A DNA stretch of 64,000 nucleotides from Trametes villosa (lineage: Eukaryota > Basidiomycota > Agaricomycetes > Polyporales > Polyporaceae). Position numbers and translations under genes: made by a program. The notes under the pieces were generated by a model that saw only the letters and a program-made list of their open reading frames with translations, was not told where the DNA came from and did not search any database. Below, one piece after another: positions 11,202 to 24,500 of this stretch. The DNA lies in NCBI GenBank assembly GCA_002964805.2, contig PUDQ02000005.1, positions 333,763 through 397,762 on the forward strand. Direction: 5' to 3'. Each line of letters begins with the position of its first letter. Within the stretch, counting starts at the first letter, position 1.

Positions 11202-13494
11202 GGCGACGAGAGCGTGTATGTGTTCGACGCAGACGCTGTTCGCGGGAGCGGAGATGAGTGCGCAGCGGGGGGCTGAGATGAACGGGCTGGACACGCACCT
11301 GAGGTTTTATAGAGCGTAACTAATAAGGAAGGTTGAGAGGATGAGAGGACGGGGCGCAATGAGTGTTCCGCGGAAGCAGCGGGCTTAGATCTCGGCCAGT
11401 TCGACGCGCTCCCCCGACCGATCTGCCAGGCGCTCGCTCGATTACTGCCCACGTCTTCACTTCCAGTCTACTCCGGGGGTATTCAAGATCGACGCGTGCG
11501 GGGTATCCAGATGAACAGTGGACGAGGGAAGAGGGCAAGGCGGAGAGAAGCCGCAGGGTGCCAGTGCAACCGCGTACTCTCTTCGCAGCGGACCAGATGT
11601 TCCCACGCCACAATGCCGCCAGTACTGTCCATATATGGCAAGCAGTGCTGTTTGTAGCTTAAAGCTGTGCTCCTCCCCTTGTTCAGATGTTCGCAGCCAT
11701 GACTAGGTTTGCGCCGAAGACCGCCTGTACGGGTTCGCAGCACGCGGGATACGTTTCAGCTGTCTAACTAGCCCCCTCTGGTTGCAACCAACTCTATGGC
11801 TACGCATTCCTCACTATAAGGCGGCGTCCGATCCCGTCCCTCGCCCCGGTGTCCTTGAATCCGACCGGCCACGCAGTATTCAATCACTTGTTCACTCCGG
11901 ACTCATCGCAGAGCGTTCAATATTTTCCATCGACGCTACAAAAAGAGCTATTCCGACTTGGACCGCCGGCAACGATCGGGATCGATTTCTTCGCAGATCC
12001 CTCGCACATGCAGATCTCGCCCGCCCCCGACCACACGAACTTGCCGACGGCATGTACGCCGCACGCCCTCTCGCGCTGCTACCCGCCCATTTTTGTGCGT
12101 TCTGTTTGACAGGTTGGATGGTTCCGCGCATACTTTCTCCTGTTCGATCGAACGGCGGTAACCTTCCATGAGCCGACCAGCTCTCCGGCAAGCCCCTGTC
12201 TATCCCAGTCGGACCCGTAATGCGCACCAATAGCGAGGGAGGGTTGTAGCCTCCCCGACCGGAGGTTCGTTAGACTCTTTCGACAGCAGCGCTAGCTCAT
12301 AGCTTTTGCTAGTGTTGTCCGGCATTCTACGGAGACTTGTTTGCTAGCCCGGCAACTAACACGACTAGTTCCAGATATTCCATCCTTACATCAACCCACT
12401 CCAATATTCTCCGACGAACGCTCTACATACCGCCATACGACCCCCAAAATCAAAGGTTCACAGCTAACACCCGGTGACCTCACCTCGACGTGACCTATTT
12501 CCCCAGCATGCAGAGGCGCATGCGGGACCGTCGCCCAAAATACATCCCAGCATGCGGCCTCCCTGCACGCCACCAATCCAGGCTGCAGAGGTACCTTCGC
12601 CGTTCCTCCGGTGCATGTTCCCGACGGCAGCTTCCCGATCCATCTCGATCGGCGGGCAATCACTGACACGAGCAGTTAGGCTCGATCACAACTCGATCGA
12701 GCCCGCCGGCATCCCGTGTGCCCTCCCATACGCTGAGGGACAACGCGCCTCCGATGAGCACGCGGACGCATGCGTTGCAAGATGCCGGTGTGTACGCCGG
12801 GGGTACGGGAAGGTTTGTGCTAGTTGATATGCCGGCGGAACGTGTCGGATGCGGATACTCGGTTTGATACAGCTATCTACCACCCCACGATCATCGTCGT
12901 GGAGAAGCTGGGGCGCGGGGTGCAGTTACAGCGATGCTCACCAGTCGTCGGAGGGCGGTGAACGAGCCGTGCACGGCTTGTCTTGCGCGTAATGTGCTGC
13001 CTGCCGCGGCACGCCTTGACGTGCCGGGGGCTCCATCGTAATGTAAGAAGTGCGGACGGACTCGCACTATGCCGCTCTCGAGTGGGCTACGGTACTCCAC
13101 TCCCTTAGAGACATCTTCAATTAGCAGCCTCAGCGGCAGATTGTGCCCGGGACACCGCGCGCGTCCGCCGACTTCCTAGCATGCAGCGCACTGCTTGTGG
13201 ATACGACCGTCACCGTGAAGAGAGCCTGACATTCAGTTGACATGATCCGTCGTTATGTACAATAGCTCTGCAGTGCTACCCTCCCGGCGCTGAAACGACT
13301 CCGGGACACGGCACGGCGTGCCGCAGCCCTTTCACATTCGCGCTGCGCCCGCCCGCCTGCCCGACGTAGCCATAACAGGCCTACCTTGATTCCAGCTTCT
13401 TCCATACCTCAGAACGCACATCTCGGAGCCTTCGGGAGCTTGTGTTTCTCGCTTGCGAGCATCGACGTGCGGGATAACGACGTCAAGCCGTACA
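11202..13494. other. Gene-poor region
   Basis: No open frame here combines a start, in-frame splice sites and protein-like composition. The first few hundred bases must hold the kinase promoter. No transposon hallmark (reverse transcriptase, integrase or transposase motif, or long terminal repeat) was recognised. Confidence 0.5.
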
Positions 13495-13950
13495 CGCGCC
13501 TCCTGTGCGTGTGGTGCTTGTGATCGGCAGCGCTTGCGGCTCCCCTCAAATGGCGAGCGATCGAGGTTGAGCGCGAGGCCAGGATATCTGAGCACTCGTA
13601 CATCGAGAGGGAACTTAAAGGCTCTGAGAGCTCCAGCAGTGGACATGCTGCGTTTCCACCTCTACTGTGTACCGATGAATGTGAAGTCGAGCCGGCTGAC
13701 CGCGGAGACCTGCCACCGGCACGCGCCTCTTGCGCGTGGTGCTGAAGATCGGCAGCGCTTAGGGCTCCCTGCCATGTGCGAGCGATCTATGTAGGTTGAA
13801 CGCCAGGAGGATATCTCAGCACTCATACACTAAAAGGGAGCTCCGAGGGTCTGTGAGCTTCAGCGGTGGACATGTTTCGTTGTTACTACCGCTGCGCCCC
13901 GATGTACACAAACTCGTGCCGGCGGCAGTGGCGGCCTGCCGACACTCAAT
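13495..13950 (+). repeat. Two tandem copies of a diverged ~227-bp repeat
   Basis: Unit 1 begins at 13495 and unit 2 at 13722, both with CGCGCCTC. They share, in order, GATCGGCAGCGCTT, a GCGAGCGATC block, GGATATCT(G/C)AGCACTC, AGGGA(A/G)CT, a GAG(A/C)(G/T)(C/T)(C/T)CAGC block and GTGGACATG. Divergence is substantial, so this is an old duplication. A further degenerate copy may lie upstream near 13415-13450. No coding function visible. Confidence 0.7.
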
Positions 13951-14234
13951 GCCACAGCCTCGCGCGCGCAGGTGGTCGAGCGTTGGAGTCAGATCGACGC
14001 CCCGCCCGGCAGGGGGGAGGCATGGGTATATAGGGTAGGCCTCAGGGTTCGAGGTAGATCCGGATTGCCTGTCTCGGAGACGAAGCGTATATGCGTGCTC
14101 GACATTCGACAATCACAGTACTCGCGCGAGCGCCTATTGCGGACGCGAAGTCACTGCGCGCGAGGTGGCCGAAGAGGCCGCGCTGCGGAAGCGGCGTTCC
14201 ATTCTCTGCGCGCGCACGCTGGCCCGCCGGCATG

Positions 14235-14365
14235 CGGATAGTCCACGTGCTCCACGCTGGAGCAGTGGGCCTCAGAGCCTTCAGAGGTGCTATGCGGGAG
14301 GTGCAGAGGCTCCGAGCCGGTCTTTCAGATATCCTGATACAGCGAGGGGCGGGAACGCAGCACTG
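14235..14365 (-). repeat. Inverted degenerate copy of the 13.5-kb repeat
   Basis: Read on the minus strand this segment gives CAGGATATCTGA, then AGGCTCTGAG, then CTCCAGC(G)TGGA. These are the same ordered blocks as in the direct repeats at 13495-13950. It is shorter and more diverged. Confidence 0.5.
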
Positions 14366-17300
14366 AGGTAGTACGACTCCAGCCGTGGTTACTTCGGGCC
14401 AGACAGGGGAGGGGGGGCTGCAGCTTGCGTATGACTGCTTGCGTGTACGTGTGGAGGGAGTATCCGGACTTCGCACCGAACTTTGCATGCCGCAGCGTCC
14501 GACGTATAAGCTCGGCCTGTGAGACGCGTACTCATACGACGTCACGTCGAATGACACTCGCAAAAGCAGTACGAGGAGGCCAGCCGACGTGAACGGGGCT
14601 CAGGACTGCGCTCGCACAGGCTGTCATGTGCCTGTGCTAGCGAACGAGTAACGCGCGAACTCTCCAGCGTTTCATCGCGCGACTCGATGTGGCTGGCTAC
14701 TCGTTCCGATGGCCGCGCGGTCGGCGCTCGCAGCCGGAGCGGTCAGCGCAGCTTATTGCATGTAATCTTAGAGACGTATTGAGGCCCGCGAGAGCAGAAG
14801 AGTTCATGAGCAAGGCAGCCACATTGCCGCATCCTGAGCCGAGCGCCGAGAGAAGTTTGCCAGCAAGCCGCCATCCATGCAGCTCGGCCGTTCACCAGGA
14901 GACATGGATAGAGCAGAACACCTTGTCTATTCGTGCGCGTCGATGAGCTCAGGGCTTCCCTAGTTCCCGGAACCTACTCATTTTACCGGATTCAGGGGAC
15001 GCGCGGAACGCACGCGATGTCATACGTACTATATAGAACGGAAAGAACAGACCGCAGGCACGGCGCACAGGATGCCAGCACACGAGGACTGCGACCCATT
15101 TAGCGTTGCACAGACAGCGCGCCCGCGCTAGCAGCTTAACTGACCGCGGGCGACCCGTCCGTGCCAGTCGCGGATGACGACACGAGAAGATGATGACGCA
15201 CCCTGGGGAATCCTCGTAGCGTATTATATTGCTCGGCTACGCGCAGACCGGAGGGTCCGCGACCGCGAAGCAGGCTCGGGGACTTCTCCCTGCGCAAGGC
15301 CTATAGGCTGAGAGAGCCTGTCCGGGAGTCGAGAGCGGGGGCGCGTGGCTGTGCTGGAGCGGGATGAAGCCAGGGGCGGTGTGGGGTCGATATACACGTG
15401 GATAGCAGGAATGCCGGATCCTGTACTGCCTTCAAGCGGATTGGGGAGTATGCAGGTCGGGGTGAGGACCCAGGTCCGAGCCGGGGACGACGGCGAAGAG
15501 GCGGGAAGGCGTGCTGCGGAAGTCGTCGCCATCCGCGCCCTGCTCGCCCAGTTGCGCGTCGGGAGCAGTGCGAACTGTGGAGCGGCCTGTACATCAGCAC
15601 GCAGGCATGCGTCGAGTGTGGGAGGGCCAGGGGCGGAAAGCGGGGGGACTGCTCCCGCCCAATCGCTCGAGAGAGATATAGGCACCGGTGCGCGATGCGA
15701 CGAGGGGTCGGGCGGGCGACGCGACAGGCTGAGACGAGCGGGAGAAGAGTGGAGCAGGACTATAGATATGCACGCATGGCCGCCGTAGCATCGTAGCTTC
15801 TCCCAGCAGAAGACATACAGGGTCCGAAGCCTGCTGAGAGGGTTTCAAAGCCAAAATCTAACCAATGAAGCAGCGAGCGTTGACTTTCATGCATGAATGA
15901 CAGCATGAGCAGTTTGGCAGAGCGTTTGGTAGGAGGATGCTTCGGCGAGAGGAGCAGGGCAGCTCGATTACCACGAATGACCAGAGCGAAGTGCTTCTCG
16001 TTTCCCATCAATTCCAAGCCTATTGCATATGCTCTCGAGGGATCCCGACGGACACGAGGAAGCAAGAACCAGGCGGGAGCGTGGGTGTGTGAAGCCAAGG
16101 TCGAGGCACATGAACGAAGTGAGCAAGGCGCAACAGACGCCCAAAGCACACGGGCGCCAACCTGTGCGGGCGCCGCAAACAGCGACAAACCAGACAAACC
16201 CGGTGAGGATTCCGAGTGGCTCAGCAATAAATGCTGACAGCGAAATTGCATGCCTGAGGGTATCTTATGAGGCGTGAGCTACACTTTTCAGTGACTGTAA
16301 GTCGCATTTCTTTGCTGAAACTACGAGTCATCGATTCTATTTCAGACTCCGATGGACCCTTCAAGTTGACTCACCTGTGTACTTATCCGACTCAGCAGCC
16401 GATCTTGCAACGCTCATTCCTCCTGCTTTACCATCGCGATTACAAGCTCTCATCTGTGTACGCAGGCAAGCAGGCGAGCCTTGCCTTAGGCTACCCAAGG
16501 AGGGGCCGGCCTTAACTGCGCTAAACTCAAGCGGAAAATGACAAATCCCACGGGCACTTGGGCGCTTGCTGCGCCTGCGGAAACGGAGTCCCACCGCGTG
16601 CAAGAATGTGCAAACGATGCACTTTCGAGGCATCCCCGGCTTTATCTGGCACTTCGCTCTGTGAAATCTGCGCAGATCAGCTTGGCCAATCTCCTCGCTG
16701 CTACAGGCGGCCTGCTATCCGCTGGGTGCAGCATACGCGCCGTCGAGCAATGGACGCAGCCGGAGCGCTCATGGCAACCTGCCCACCCCTCCTGGGCACG
16801 CGTAAAATAGCACTCGGTCTCAGTACCGAGCAGCGAACCCCTGTCTGTGAAACCCGCCCTAACACCCAGCTTCTCGCCCATATGCACCGCTGCGTCTCCT
16901 GGTACACGCCTCGTCATATGCCCTCCGACAGGCTTCAAGTTTCGTTCGCCCAATCACAGCCGAACTCGAGCCATGGCCCGCATTCCGACATACTCTTGTT
17001 GTCAATCACCTGCGGGCGCAAGAGCACGCTTCAGCATTGGTCAGCAGTCTCTCGGACGTGAGAACAGGTTGCGTACCAAAAAAGAACGTCAGTCTGCCAC
17101 TCCCTTCACCCCGCCCTCGCTGAACCATATCAACCTGTCACGCCCAGGCCTCTCTATTCAGCGCATGGCAGCACGTTCCCAGAACTCACCTGCCGCACGT
17201 AATAGGCTCTCCATATCCGCTATGCTTGAGTACGTCGGCTCACACGCTACGTCGCGACCCAACCAGCGCGCTTATGACGTCTTGCCTTGCCGTACAAGCG

Positions 17301-20219
17301 AGAGCAATGAGCCTTCAGCCTTTTCGTCATCGCGACGGTCGTCTAAACCTACGGAGTAGCCTTCTCAGTTCTCCTACTGAGTAGCCGGTCACGGAGGAGC
17401 AGGTAAGCGTAGCGCGTACAACTATATGGGAACATCTTTGCTAATATTATGTCTCCCCAGTGTGAGCGATTGATCTTACCCCTTATCACACATTCCATCA
17501 CGAGACGATCGTCGGGCGCAGGACGAGCCGCCGAATCTTGGTGAGTGCAGCGATGTTCTAATTCTTGTCCGGACAGCTGACTCTTCACTCCGCGTCCCTG
17601 CCAACAGCCGCATATGTCGCTCCTCCCCCTGGCCCACGCCGGTTCAAAGACGCAGTGAAACATGCGTCCTAGTAGGATGCGATCGTCGCCACCTCAAGCA
17701 TGATGGACGGACGACCATGCGGACAAGTGGCTCTACTCGCCTCGTCTCGCCCAAACGAACGCGATCCCCATGTGGCTGCGCTACGACTCTCACGAGCAGA
17801 AGGGAGTGAGAAGACTCTGCAACTGCTCCGCACCTTGATAGACTCGCGCCGGGTCTCGTGCTCACGAGCGCGGCCCTGCAGGACACGAGGCCACGCCCGC
17901 CCTGCGCCCTACGCCCCCGTCCCGCTGCCTATGAACGCATACCGGCGCGTTCATGATCCGTCATACGCGTTCCTGGACGTCGGTGCGCGTCCTCTGGCGG
18001 GCCGCACGAAGCCACCTCTTCTCCCCTCCCCTCGACCCGGCGCGGCGGAGGAAGTGTACCGTGTCCGTGCCGCTGCGTCGCAGTAGCATCAGCGCACACG
18101 CCAGCACCGACGCCGGTGCGCCTGAGCTTCAACCTAATTGCGCAGCTGACTGCCCTTCTGCAGGCCTTCTCAGGGCCGTCTGACCTCGGATCCTGTCCGG
18201 GAGGGGGCCTACTGGCGGGGTGACAGACTTCAGGCGCCCTGCCCCTTCGCATCCCCCTCGTTCTCCCGCTCTCCCAACCGACCCCCTGCCTCTCGTCATG
18301 CCTACCTGGAATTCTAGCGAGCCTTGCCGATACACGTGACGTGGCGACTCGTCCATCCAGCGGCCCCTTCTCTTCCAGCAAAAATAATCGGGGCTTTTCC
18401 ACAGCGAGGCGAACACGACGGGAGAATAACACCGGCTCCCGAATCGCCATCCATCCGGGGCACGGCGAGCACCAGCAGCGAAGCGTCCTGACCGCTACGT
18501 GACGAGAGTGAAGCTTCGAGCGTCGCTGAACGGCCAGGATTACCCACGCCTCCCCAGCGGCGGTCGACGGAGGACGTCGCTTGGCGTCACCGTCCTCAAT
18601 TAGGTGTGTCTCTCCGCTCCGTCGCCCTCGACCCCCTCGCCGTCACCGCGCTCGATAGACGTCGTGTCATGTCATCCGTACCGGTAACTGTCGCCGCTCG
18701 ATAGCAACCACGCTCGCTTTAGATCTGCCAGTGAGGGGCCGCACTGCGTCACCCCGCCATTTAGCCTCTAGTACTAGGGGAAGTACCGCTTCTGCTACCG
18801 CAAGCGCAACCTTCACCCGACCGCTTTGGTCGTCCCCCTTGCCTTTCCTCCCGCTCACTGTCCCACACGTCGTCTGGCGCCAACCTTGTTCGCCCTTCCT
18901 TGTACACCGCGCACCACCAGCATTCAACGCAATTAAGCTCTGTGTCGCAGTGAATTGCGTCTAATCGGACTGAACAAGGATACACCGGCGAGACGTGACA
19001 CAGCATCCTGTCACCGCCCGCGAGGCAGTCTGCTACGTCGCCGAGCGCCGTGCGTTGAGTCGATTTCGCCGCCGCCGGCGATCTGGAAATATGGCCCGCG
19101 CCGACGAACGACTGCGGTAAGTCAATTTTCGCTAAGCGAACTTCTAGCGTGCTCATGCTCTCGCCCCCTTAGGCTAGCCGGGACAGCTGAGGCTTCTTCG
19201 CGCGGCAAAATCTCGCTCGCCGCCGCTGTCAGCGCGAACATCTAGATGCGTCCGCGTGCAACTGCCGTGCGCGCGAGGAGGCCTGCCGATGCGAAAGTTG
19301 CAGTGCAGCAGCGTCATACGACATCATCGCTGCGCGCATGCCGCCGCGCACGCTGGGAACCCGGGGCGATGAAGCGTATGTGACACCGCAGGGTACCACC
19401 AGGATACACAGGACCCACGACGCGCGCCGGTTCTTGTACGCCCGCCGCTTCGCTGAATGGCATTCAGTCGAAGATAGTCGATCGACGGCCCGGTGTTGGA
19501 GGGCCCAGGGCGATACCGCGCCCGCGCGGGGGGTGATAGCGTTTGTGGGTCGCGCCCGCTATCCGCGCGCACACCGTGCTAATATGACGCGGCCGTCTTC
19601 CCCGCAGCGGCCCAAAAGCAACAGGATTTTCCCCCGCGGGGGGCGTATGGAGAAACACCGGAGCCCGAAGATGCCCCCGCACGCGCATAATAGCAGCGTT
19701 GCGTCGAGATGCGCGCCGATGCGAAAACCGGGCTCGCCGCGGGCCAGTGGGAGCATGGGAAACGGCCCCTGCCTGCGCTGGTTTAAGGTTATGGACGCCC
19801 AATTCAAACTGCGACGACGCCCCGAGGGCTGGTAGGGTAGGTCTCGAGATCTCGCGAGTCCGCGGCCAATCTGATTGACTGGAGACAGGACGTCAGCCCA
19901 GCGATTTCCCTCCTAGGGGGCGAGGGGACGGGGGTGCACATGCCCCACAGGCGTAGATCGCGCCATTCAAACGAACCTGGCCTCCGGGGACCGCGGTTGC
20001 CGCGTTATGCACTCATCACATCACGGCGGTGCGCGCGAACCTGTCCCTTTCTGCCAGAGACCGCGTCAAAGTGGCCGATTGAATGCGATCTGTGCGCGTT
20101 CTTGCCCCTTCGCCCGTATCGCGCTTCCGGCGGCCCAACAGACTGGGGCTTCTCCGTTCCGAGAGCGTCCTTCCCGTTTCGGCTCCTGTGGAAAGCGCGC
20201 CTTCGGATTCCCCGTGCCC
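14366..20219. other. Gene-poor region
   Basis: Nearly 6 kb without a supportable gene. Open frames exist on both strands because of high GC, but none has domain-like sequence with consistent splice sites. A cysteine-patterned frame near 16558-16700 was considered and not accepted. Possibly decayed repeat DNA. Confidence 0.5.
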
Positions 20220-20225
20220 TATAAA
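20220..20225 (+). promoter_or_regulatory. TATA box of the WOPR gene
   Basis: TATAAA lies 52 nt before the ATG at 20277, a usual spacing for a fungal TATA promoter with a short 5' UTR. Confidence 0.6.
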
Positions 20226-20276
20226 GCGGCGGCGGCGGTGGAGTTTGGGGACCACTCATCTCACCCCGTCGCAGAC

Positions 20277-21573
20277 ATGTCGTCCCCTTACACCTCACGC
20301 CCCGTCGAGAACCTCGGCCACGCCACCCACCCTGCCCTCCGTACGCCGCATTTACCGCTATATTCACGAGTCTCTGCTCATTATTGCCGCTCCTCCAGAC
20401 CTCCGCGACGCGCGAGACGCGCATGTCGTGTTTGAGGCCGTTCGCCTGGGGATTCTTCCACTTATAACTCGCCGCCTCACAGCCAGCGAGCGTGAACAGC
20501 TCGCGTCAGGGAACGTCTTCGTGTGGGAAGAAGCGGAACACAAGCAAGGTGAGCAGTGCCCACCCCCACCTCGCCAATAAAGCACAATCACCCACGCTCC
20601 ATTTTCCGTCGAATTGAGTAGGCGGGCTCGAGAGGTGGACGGACGGAAGACGCTGGTGAACTTGAGCGCCGAATCTAACCGTATTTTCGTGCTGTGTGCT
20701 AATTATCGTCGCAGGTCGCAGAGCCGCATGCGCGGTGACTACCTCTTCTACGAGGAAAAGATTGAGACGACGCCGGAGGAAAAGGAGGCAAAGGCTGCGC
20801 GGCGGTATGTCTCCGCTTCAGCCTGGAAAAGCGCGTTCTCACGGTTGACGTGCATCGCAGAGCGCGGCGGACGCTCGACCCTTTCGCAGCGCCCCCCGCT
20901 CCCATTCGACGCCAGGACAGGCCCTCGAAGCCCGACGGTCTCACGAAGCAGACGTACTCGACGCACGTACACACACGGCGCGGGGAGCCGCCGCGCAAGT
21001 GGCACATCGTCGCATACTTCACGGTAAGACGCCGCGTTTTGTGTTCTCAGCCTGCGGTCGCTGACCTTGTGCTGCGTGAAGGGTGACGACTACACACGGC
21101 TGCCCGTCGTCGAAAACTACGAATACCTCCGCAACATCCGTGTCCCCGAGGGGATCTTCACGTCCGCGAAGGGGAACATCGCACGTTTTGGACGCACTCT
21201 GGACGACTCGGACGGGCAGGAGCCCGTCCACCTGGGCAGGGATTACCAGGACTGGAGCCCTGCTCCGTGGGCCGTCCCGTCCTCGCCTTCCTCGCACGGA
21301 GCCCGCAGCGCGGATCGCCCGCTGTCGTCCTCTTCCTCCTCTTCCTCATCGACAGCGATGCGATCGCCTCAGTACTCCGTCGGGAGCCTGCGTTCGAACA
21401 GCTCATCAGGCGTCAGCGTGCTCCCCCGGCTGGCGACCGTGGTACCGGTATCACATCTCACTCCGCCAACATCTCCGATGTATCCCACGTCCCCGGGCGG
21501 CATACCGAGCAGCTACAAACCTCTCACCTCCGAGGATCGCCGCGCGCTCAACAGCTTCCGGCTTGCGCTATAA
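20277..21573 (+). CDS. WOPR-domain (Gti1/Pac2 family) transcription factor
   Basis: Six exons: 20277-20340, 20399-20548, 20622-20655, 20715-20804, 20861-21023, 21082-21573 (330 aa; introns 56-73 nt, all joins in frame). The WOPR domain fills the first ~190 residues. WOPRa contains LRDARDAHVVFEAVRLGIL, RRLTASEREQL, GNVFVWEEAE, then ERWTDGRRWSQSRMRGDYLF and YEEK. WOPRb contains GLTKQTYSTHV and KWHIVAYFTGDDYTRLPVV. The RWTDG(R)xWSxSR signature is characteristic of the fungus-specific Gti1/Pac2/WOR1 family, DNA-binding regulators of morphology, sporulation and virulence programmes. The C-terminal ~140 residues are serine/proline-rich and probably disordered. The gene is isolated between two gene-poor regions. 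Confidence 0.93.
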
Positions 21574-24500
21574 CGGGGGGCGGTGTGTCAGTACGATGAA
21601 CTGTATGTGCATGATTTCAATTGGACGAACAATGGGATCTGGGGTGCACCCCGCGAATGGCATCGGGCGTGTTGTATGATAGGTATTTGTCGCGGACCTC
21701 TCGAGCTGTGTAGCATCAGTCTTCTCTCGATCTGCCATATAATCGTGTTCCCGCGACACGCGACTGCTTGATTCTCGTGCGACTGGACGTGATACCTCAG
21801 AGGACTGCACGGGTGATTGCTCGTTGTTGGAGAGGATGATCCCCTTCACCGCTCACCCCTATCTGCGAACGTTGACGAGATGGTGAGGTAAGAGGCCCTG
21901 GGGCAAGATACGCGAAGGTTGCCTGCGATGAGGTAGGACGTCAAGCGCACCCAGGACGGGAAGACGTCGCTCACTTCTCGGAGCTCCCACTCCAGGCTGG
22001 GAATGAGGGAGGGATGGTCGTGGTCGGATTGTGCAGGAGTACTAGTGGAGAGTGCTCCTTGAGTCGTACCTGGCGCGATGAGCTCTGCAGTCAACCACGT
22101 CGACTTTAGGTTTTAGCCTTCTCGAAGAGCGTGCTTTATGGGCATTTCGTTGTCTTGTTCAGCGCACAGAACGATACTGCTCAAACATGGATAGGACGTT
22201 CTAGCTGTAGCCGTTCCCTGACAGCGACTGCGCAGACCGCCGACAATCGTCCGCGACAAGCAAGGATCCGGACGAGAATACAACCGAAGGCGCCCAGCTC
22301 CTCGGCGGCCCTTCTGACTTCCTCCGCAAACTGGAAAGTCAGAGCGTTTCCTGAAGACGACTCTGGTGCCTAGCCCGGCCGTTGGTGCGGCGAAGAGAAG
22401 GCCGCGGGAGATCAAGAAGGCGAAATTTGCCAATGCTTCCGGCTTCGGGCAGATCCTACCTATCCTGAACCTTGCCTCCGGAGAGCGTAGAGTAATGCTC
22501 ATCGTGCTCATTGGAGGCTATGCCTGTACGACCCCTCCCCCTAAGGCCGAATAGAGTTGGCTTAGTGAGTACGTATTCGCGCTTCGAAACGCCGAGCTTC
22601 CAAGTTGTGCTCGTCGCTTCGCGACTCCGACGAAGCTCAGCGGGCCGGGCGACGCGCTGCGCTTGTCAGGAGGTCGTCTCAAGCTCGTAGGCTCCCGCAT
22701 GACTGCAGAATCGAAGGGACCAGGCACCGGCCGTTCCCACATAATGTCCGTGAGGATGTAACTTGCATGTGGCGGGGGTACAGCGTCTTCTAGACTGACA
22801 GCTTCTTTCACCAATACAATGCAACCACAGTAGTGGTTGACGACCTCGTAGCTTTCGTCCCGAGTCATTCATCATCCGACCTCTAAGCTCGTGCGTCATT
22901 TTTGCGTGCAGATACCTAAACAGTTTGTGCCCTTTGCTCTTTGCAGTAGGTTCGGACAGATGGGGAGACGACGGGCCACGCCGTTCCTCCATCTGACCAT
23001 TTCTCAACAAACCCCGAGACGAGATCAATGACTCACAATCTAGAGCATGGATCTATGAGAGTGCTTCATGCGGGAATACCTCACAGCCAGTCGCGGCGGC
23101 GGTGCGAGACGGACATCTCGCACCGCCGCCCGCTCTCGCTGGCGCATGCGACTGCCAAGAATCCGTCCTCCGCGAACTCACATGATAAAACCTGCGATTG
23201 GTACGACGACGTGCGCTGCCCACGGCGTGCGCAGCGTGAGAGCATTTGCCCCGAGCCAGAGCGCGGTCGCGCCGCCGTCTCAGAATAAACCGCACCGCAC
23301 CCGCTGTGTCGGAATCTTCTTTCCATGTTTTGTGATGGGGGATTTCTTGTCTGTCGACTGGCGGATGGTCGATAGGGTGGTGTTGGGTCTTGCAAGCTCC
23401 GTCATGCTCATTGTAGGAAGTTCAGCGACTGTGTCCTACTGCGCCGCTTCACGTCCTGCTCCAAGTGGAGTCAGCTCGAATATCAAACACTCGACATTTG
23501 GAGATAGGAATGCAACCTATGTAGCGGTCGAAGTTGGACATCGCTGTTCCGCTACGCTTCCTGCGGAGAGAGACTTCGTACGGCCGGTTCGGTGATCTCG
23601 GACGCGCGTCCGCAAAGGCACTGGGGTTGCCCCCTCATACCTGCAGAACGCAGAGTATCAGCCGATAAGTCCCAATCGCGGCGTCCAAACACATGCTCGC
23701 GCTGGCCGCTCTCTGCAGCCGCACCTTGAGCAGAGCCCGGCGAGCGCGCCGTTCCCATGAGCCGCAGCATCACCTTGTCGGGAAGAGCTCTCTGGCGGGC
23801 CGCTCTGTTGACGTATCCCCGCCCTTCGCGTCGACTGCCTCCGAGTCTCGTCGACGGGAGCCACCGAGGGGTGCCACATGCCACCCTTCCCTGTTGCCCT
23901 CGGGCGCACAGGCGGAGTGTCAATGCCCTCCATTAGGTGCGACCGTGGGCCAGGCCTCGTCTGCGCTTCCCCCGAGTAACGCTCGGTCAGGTGGTCGATG
24001 CTCGCGGTGCACAAGGCCGCCTTCGTACGTTTTCCCTGACAGCCTGCGCGTCCGCGCAGTGCCCACGGATGTGTCCTGCATCCATTGTCTGAAGTTGGAC
24101 TGTCCTGTCAGCGTCGGTGTCGAAGCGAGTACTCCCTCGAGTCGGTACGTAATGTCGGAGCCTGACCACCCTTCATGGGCGCGTTCGTCCGCTTCGGTGG
24201 GAGTAGGACCCGCCTGCGAGTGGCGCCACTGTGCTCGTGCCCTATAGGATGGCTATCCGTGGCGCGGGGCTTCGATTCCTCAGTCCTCTGCGCATCTTTC
24301 TGCCAGACCGACGGCAAGGCCCCCAGAACGAAGGAGGCAATTGCGCGGGCGCGGCCTGCCAAGCACTTCTCGGACGGGATTGCCTTTTCCTACGACAAAG
24401 CTGCGTTGAGTGGTGGGAAAGACTATCGCGGTGTTCGTCGCTCGACTCACCGTGTTGGCGCGAGGTCACGGGTGTACGAGTGAGGAGTACGCCCGTGATC

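Noticed and set aside
10613..11452. Long alternative frames antisense or overlapping the first kinase exon
   Set aside because: Arginine/serine/proline-rich shadows of a GC-rich exon; the frame starting ATG at 11201 joins correctly to eleven further exons.
16558..16710. Zinc-ribbon-like frame with CxxC pairs (CCACGNGVPPRARMCKRC, CEIC)
   Set aside because: No start context, no splicing that extends it, and surrounding sequence is not protein-like; the cysteine spacing may be chance.
11202..20219. Retrotransposon or DNA transposon
   Set aside because: I looked for reverse-transcriptase, integrase and transposase motifs and for long terminal repeats and found none; only a decayed short tandem repeat is visible.
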